This document shows, piece by piece, positions 58,774-64,000 of a stretch of DNA of 64,000 nucleotides. Both the position numbers and the translations under genes were made by a program. How positions within the stretch are numbered: position 1 is the stretch's first letter; each line of letters starts with the position of its first letter. Source of the DNA: Syngnathus acus (lineage: Eukaryota; Chordata; Actinopteri; Syngnathiformes; Syngnathidae); contig NC_051092.1 in assembly GCF_901709675.1 (NCBI RefSeq), forward strand, positions 7,755,491-7,819,490. The letters are read 5' to 3'. The notes under the pieces are model-generated. The model had not been told where the DNA came from. It saw nothing but the letters and a program-made list of their open reading frames with translations, and did not search any database.

Positions 58774-61700
58774 ATGAAACTGAGGAAACAGGTGACAGTG
58801 TGTGGAGGGGCCATCTTCTGTGTGGCTGTGTTCTCACTTTACCTCATGTTGGACCGCGTCCAGCATGACCCTGCAAGGCGACAAAATGGTGGAAACTTTC
58901 CACGGGTAAGAATAAATGTACACGGCTCTTTGGATTTTGTTGCATGATATGTAGTACATTTCATTTAGTCAATCTCTTTGGGATTGATTGCTAAATTGAC
59001 CTTTTGCACATTGACATTAGGCAGAAAGTACAGGAGAAGATTCAAAGTGTCAAATAACACATTGTCTTGTCATTTGTAATTGTAAATAATAAATATTGTC
59101 AATTATCACCATTTAGCCGAGCTAAGGTTTTAGAAAACATCTAGGAGCCACCATGAGCCGTATTGTGGTTCCCCTGCCAGAACCGGCACTGGCTCTAGAC
59201 ATACATGTATATTCTTCATATAAGTATCAGTGATGGTTTCCGATTTATTTAGTGTCTTTATACTGTATTATTTAAGCTTCTAAAAGAAGAAAGTATGCAT
59301 TATTTTCAAGTACTAAATAATGCTGTTATAGCACCTGTGACTGCATCTTTTTCATGGGTTTTTGACATGGATGCGTGGTTTACAAAAATGGATGGGTAAC
59401 CGAATTACATAGCGTTAGCAGGGGCCAGTGGTGGGTCCAAAGACTGAAGAGGGATGTCCTACAGCCGTAGTGTTGTCGGGTTCCGTATGGTAGGCTTGAA
59501 TGACAAAGTCGGCGGCCATGACAGCATAGAGTTGTCCGTGCCAACTACGTGGATGTCTGTTCAAGATTCAAGAGTTTTTTATTCGCCATGTTTGAGCGTG
59601 CCAAACAAGGAATTTGACTTCGGTAAAACACACCCTCTGTTCAACATTTAGGTGACTAACACTCAGGACATGTGAAAATGGCAAACACATGAACACGGCG
59701 GATATGGCAGCAAGCTGACATTGGTGCCGTCCCTGGGGGAAATTTACAATTTTTCGGGGATAACCGAAAAAAGTGAAAAATTCTGGAAATCAAGAAGTCA
59801 TTGTGTTAATTGGCATTATGGATAATGATAATTAAGCCTTATAGCTGTAAAGTAAACCAATTATTATTATAATAATTATTTAGGGTTAGGGTTAGGGGTG
59901 TGAGAACTGGTGAATTGAATGGGGTGCGAACAAGGAAAAAGGTTAAGAACCACTGCTCTAAGTGGAACCGGAAGTGTCTGGTGGCGAGGAAAGGTTAGGG
60001 GAGCTCTTTGTCAAAGGTGCTCTACTTCCTCTCGTCACGGAGCTGCCTGCTGAAGAAGGCCAGTGGTTGCCAGACCCCGCCAACTAACTGCTCACAACCA
60101 CTGCAAGGTCTGTCATGAGGGCGACCGGGGCAGTTGGCGGGTGCATGGTGGCAAAGTCCTCTTCAGCGATCGCAAGCTTGGCTGAGTCCAGGTGCCGCCC
60201 ACGAGCATGCATGCAGTGATGATGTGGTGCTCCATGTCTTGGATAGGCGCAGCTGCCGAGAACGTGGACTTGGTGAGGTTAGGAAATTCGGGCATTCAAT
60301 ATTGGTTTTCGGCTTTTATATGCAGATGTCTCCAGATCCTCAGAATCTTTTAATTATATTATGGACAGTAGATGATGAAATCCCAAAATTATAAGGATTT
60401 TTTCATGTTTTAGGCACATTTTTTTCAGGACATTCTGGTTGAAATTCAAATTGTTTGAGTTAGCTTTTCAGTGAACATGAATATGGTTGTTCCGTTAAAT
60501 TCAAGTGCCCTCATGTTACCTTGTTATTTGTATGTTATAGAGCCAAATTTCAGTCCTGCAGAACCGGATAGAGCAGTTGGAGCAGCTGCTCGAGGAAAAC
60601 CATCAAATCATCAGTCACATAAAAGACTCTGTGATGGAGCTCACAGACACAGGAGCAGTGTCTCCCAGTGGCCACCTGCCCTTTAGGAGTACCAATGGCT
60701 CCTGGGTCCTTCCCTTTGACAGGCGCCCCACTTTCCTCGCTGTCAAGCCCCAGGACTGTCAGTTGGCTGCAGGCAGTCACAGTCAGGCAGATGTTCAGGT
60801 GAGCTTACTGCAATTTGGAACAAATGCATACATGTCACTTTATTCAGTCAAATGTAACCTGTTTTTGTGTGTCTGTATGTTACGTATTCATTTTCAGATG
60901 TTGGATGTATACTCCCTTCTCAAGTTTGACAACCCGGATGGTGGTGTGTGGAAACAGGGATTTGACATAACTTACGATGCTGATGAGTGGGACAAAGAAC
61001 CTCTGCAAGTGTTTGTGGTCCCACACTCTCATAATGATCCAGGTAATCACCTCAAGCCCGCCTGCATTAAACTGATCAATTTTCCATTTTATTTTATGGA
61101 ACATTTTTCACCTGTGGTCTGGATCGGTATTTTTCAGAGTGGAGTATGAATACTTGCAGTATTGCATTAGAGGTGCCACATATTAGGCAAAGTTTGAAAG
61201 AGTCTGCTCACTTAGTTCCCGTCCCCACAATCAGACTATTTGTCTGTAAAAATGATTGTTCTGTTTGAGTGGTGTAAAGAGCAGATTTGTCCCCCAAATT
61301 TTGGTTTATTTCTTCATTTGTTCTGTCTCTTATTTTTAAACTCATGCATTTATTGTGGCGCAAGCAATGTAAAGCAGGAGCTGTTGGGGGCGGAGAAGTT
61401 ACAGTTGAAGAAAAAAAAAAAGATACGTACTTCCCATGCATGTTTTTTCTTAAATTGTAAGTCAACTTGTTACCAGATAGTTCTAAATTGTACTTTGCCA
61501 TGTATGGAACTAAAGAGTGCATGGAACGTGTGACTCTGCCAATTAACTCTGTGGACAAAATAGATTGACTTGTAAATCATGAGCCATATTTTATATCCGT
61601 TTCTGCCCTTTTCCCTTACTGTTAGCGTACCTGGATTTTTTTTTATGGTGGTAACAGAAATCTATCTTCTTGTTAGGTTGGGTTAAGACGTTTGATCAGT

Positions 61701-63204
61701 ACTTCACAGACCAGACACAACATATTTTAAACAACATGGTGGTGAAGCTGACTGAAGATCCTCGCAGAAAGTTCATCTGGTCTGAGATTTCCTTTTTCTC
61801 CAAGTGGTGGGAGGGTGCAGATGCACAAAAGCAGGAGGCTGCACGCAAGTGAGTTGGTGCTCCATTTTTTTTTTTTTTTAATTCCGCCAGCAAAAAAACT
61901 AGCCCAGATGGCTTTAAAGCAATGACGCACTAGCGGATTGTGAAAATAACTTTCTATCTGGGTAATGTGATTTTTGCACATTGGGGCAGGATTCTTTCTT
62001 CTCACCTGCTTTTTTATTTTTATTTTTTTTATATATTTTTTTATAAATCTCTCTGTTCAACAGACTCATCCTCGAAGGACAGCTCGAGATTGTCACAGGA
62101 GGCTGGGTGATGACAGACGAAGCCAACGTTCATTACTTTGCCATGATAGACCAACTTATTGAGGGACATCAGTGGCTGGAGAGAAACATAGGTGCATCAG
62201 ACACTATCCGTGTTACTCTGTGATGGTTAATGTATTGTATTATTATTGCATTATAATGTGTTATAATGTCGTTAGACTAAAGTTAAAATGGTTCTAACCT
62301 TGTCACTGTCCCATCATGAAATCTTCCAAGGCCACATTCAGTTTGTTAAGCCTCAACAGGTGATTTAGGATGAAACAATATATAAATTAGGGATGCCCGG
62401 CCAGAGCAATGAGGGTTTGAACTGTGGACTTATGAACACCAAGACTTTTTGATACTGACTGTGTATATCTTTCCAAATCTGTACAAAAAAAATCCACCAA
62501 GTCAATCCGACTGATATTTGTAGCTTGACCTCATTAGATCTATTTACATCAGACATCTCATGAGTGTTACTGAGTGTGACAGTTTTTTTGAGGAATAAGC
62601 TGAAATCCATCCTCATCTGATTTGTAACTACAGGAAACGTCTGGGGGGAGGATATTGCTGCTAAAGAAAGCAAAACCAGTTACCGTATTTTTCGGACTAA
62701 AAGTCGCTCCGGAATATAGGTCGCATTAGCCATAAAATGCACAATAACGTGAAAAAAAACCCATATAAATCGCTCCGGAGTACAAGTCGGATTTTGGGGG
62801 AAATTCGTGTCACGGATCGGCGTGGAAATGGAGCAGGGCGACCAAGTGCAGCTATGGACATGATCGGGGACGAGTCGTGACAATTTGCTCCTCGGTATAA
62901 GTCGCCCCCCCACCCGAGCTATGGAATAAAAACGCGACTTATAGTCCAAAAAATACGGTATATAAACCAACGGTTCATAACTTTTTCCTCCCTGCATTGT
63001 GAATATGAAACGTTATTTTTACTTTTCCAGGGGCAACCCCCCACAGTGGATGGGCAATAGACCCTTTTGGGCACAGCTCTACGATGGCCTATGTGCTGAA
63101 GAGAGCCAACCTGACCAACATGCTCATCCAGAGGGTCCACTACTCAGTCAAAAAGCATTTCGCTGCCACACGCAACCTGGAGTTTATGTGGCGGCAGCCC
63201 TGGG
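58774..63204 (+). CDS. man2a2: Alpha-mannosidase 2x, Golgi (5' part; continues beyond window)
   Basis: Type II Golgi glycoside hydrolase of family GH38 that trims two mannoses from GlcNAcMan5GlcNAc2 in N-glycan maturation. Exons in window: 58774-58905, 60541-60798, 60898-61042, 61677-61848, 62064-62191, 63031-63204, about 336 residues; human has about 1,150. Short cytosolic tail MKLRKQ, membrane anchor about residues 8-28, stem with coiled-coil-like [17 protein letters not shown] and a glycosylation site NGS. The catalytic domain begins with the zinc-binding motif [11 protein letters not shown] (His175, Asp177) and includes [29 protein letters not shown] and [19 protein letters not shown]2A2 is preferred over MAN2A1 because the N terminus matches it closely and by synteny. 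One normally invariant Pro near the nucleophile Asp is Thr here. Confidence 0.95.
60316..60400 (+). repeat. Fragment of the same teleost repeat as at 44689
   Basis: TCTCCAGATCCTCAGAATCT followed by TATTATGGACAGTAGATGAT and GAAATCCCAAAATTATAAGG are the 3'-side phrases of that repeat. It lies in a man2a2 intron; both ends are truncated. Confidence 0.6.
62681..62960. mobile_element. 280-bp foldback MITE in a man2a2 intron
   Basis: Begins TACCGTATTTTTCGGACTAA and ends TTATAGTCCAAAAAATACGG followed by TA. It shares AGTCGCTCCGG, CATTAGCCATAAAATGC and GTATAAGTCGCCCCCCCACC with the 29655 copy in rhcg, so it is the same family, here with about 100 extra internal bases. Confidence 0.85.
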
Positions 63205-63599
63205 GTGAGTTAAGCACAGAAAAAGATATGTTGTAATGTAATACAAACCCAAGGAGTTAAACTGTCATTGTTCACTCTAATAATAGTAATGTGACAAGTG
63301 GCCGCCATCTTGGAGAATTTTCTAAAAACAATGGAACAAATGCTTCCCACGCTTCTAAACTCCTCCATAACAAATACATAGAAAACCTATTGAGGATTCT
63401 CATTCTTCACCTATTGATGTTTCAATTTTTAAAATGACATTAATAATTATTTGTGTTGTTACTAATAATGTGTTCATTATTAAATGTTAAGGTAAATTTT
63501 CTCAAACTTGTTAAAAATTTGAAGTCCCCCTCAAAATTCTTCTGTGAACTGTTTATTCTAAAAGCAGTTCCTTTTGCTTCAAGATGCATGTTCTCAATG

Positions 63600-63966
63600 G
63601 GCGGCATGGTGGCGCACTGGTTAGCACGTCCGCCTCACAGTTCAGAGGGTGCGGGTTTGATTCAGCCTTTGGCCCTCCCTGTGTGGCGTTTGCATGTTCA
63701 CCCCGTGCCTGCGTGGGTTTCCCCCCAGGAACTCCGGTTTCCTCCCACATCCCAAAAATATGCTTGGTAGGCCGATTGAGCGCTCTAAATTGCCCGTAGG
63801 TGTGAGTGCGAGTGTGGATGGTTGTTTGTCTCTGTGTGCCCTGCGATCGGCTGGCAACCGGTTCAGGGTGTCCCCTCCGCCTACTGCCCAATGACAACTG
63901 GGATAGGCTCCAGCACGCCTGTGACCCCAGTGGGGACAGGCGGTATAGAAAATGGATGGATGGATG
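63600..63966 (+). mobile_element. tRNA-derived SINE with GGAT-type tail
   Basis: Head GGGCGGCATGGTGGCGCACT contains an A box (TGGCGCACTGGTTAGCA) and, about 35 bases on, a B box (GGGTTTGATTC), as in tRNA-derived SINEs. The body continues with phrases frequent in percomorph genomes (TTTCCTCCCACATCCCAAAA, CTAAATTGCCCGTAGGTGTG, GGGATAGGCTCCAGCACGCC) and ends in a GGATGGATGGATGCATGCATG tail. It lies in a man2a2 intron in sense orientation. Confidence 0.8.
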
Positions 63967-64000
63967 GATGCATGCATGCATGCATGTTCTCAATCCAAGA

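Noticed and set aside
59882-59896. TTAGGG-like units suggesting an interstitial telomere
   Set aside because: Only about two units; chance or repeat-element sequence is enough to explain it.

Overview
The window is nuclear DNA from a ray-finned fish, probably a percomorph teleost. The evidence is short GT-AG introns, compact gene spacing, abundant CA, TAGA and AAAC microsatellites, and repeats I recognise from teleost genomes (a tRNA-derived SINE, hAT and Tc1-like ends, foldback elements). Most genes belong to the neighbourhood that in human lies at 15q26.1, in a shuffled and compacted order. Family names rest on recognised protein sequence; no database search was run.

Layout. 1-7.7 kb: polg (mitochondrial DNA polymerase gamma catalytic subunit), minus strand, 21 coding exons, last exon(s) off the left edge, with an apparent one-base frameshift near 3,398. 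7.7-28.3 kb: about 20 kb without a convincing protein-coding gene. It holds a mir-9 hairpin (the MIR9-3 position between POLG and RHCG in mammals), a candidate promoter upstream of it, a 5' half of a tRNA-Arg, several long microsatellites and transposon relics. 28.3-32.9 kb: rhcg (Rh-type ammonia channel), minus. 34.7-35.8 kb: gdpgp1 (GDP-D-glucose phosphorylase), minus. 37.5-44.4 kb: a titin-like gene, plus. 45.5-46.7 kb: cib1, plus. 47.0-50.1 kb: rccd1, minus. 50.5-56.1 kb: unc45a, minus. 57.0 kb to the right edge: man2a2 (Golgi alpha-mannosidase IIx), plus, 3' part missing.

The standout is the titin-like gene. Three tiny exons plus one 6.26-kb exon encode a predicted 2,132-residue protein made almost only of 21 alternating Ig and fibronectin-III domains. 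Their order, Ig-Fn3-Fn3-Fn3-Ig-Fn3-Fn3-Fn3-Ig-Fn3-Fn3 followed by the same series minus its last domain, is the 11-domain super-repeat of the titin A-band C-zone. It has no kinase, PEVK, Z-disc or M-line part. It looks like a piece of titin's giant A-band exon that became an independent, spliced gene between gdpgp1 and cib1.

The remaining genes are unrelated housekeeping functions that share a neighbourhood rather than a pathway: mitochondrial DNA replication, ammonia transport, sugar-nucleotide quality control, calcium sensing, histone-demethylase partnering, myosin chaperoning and N-glycan trimming. A loose muscle theme (titin-like protein, the myosin chaperone family of unc45) is noted but not claimed as functional linkage. 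Exon phases were checked by length arithmetic: rhcg, the titin-like gene, cib1, rccd1 and unc45a each sum to a whole number of codons; polg fails only at the one exon noted.
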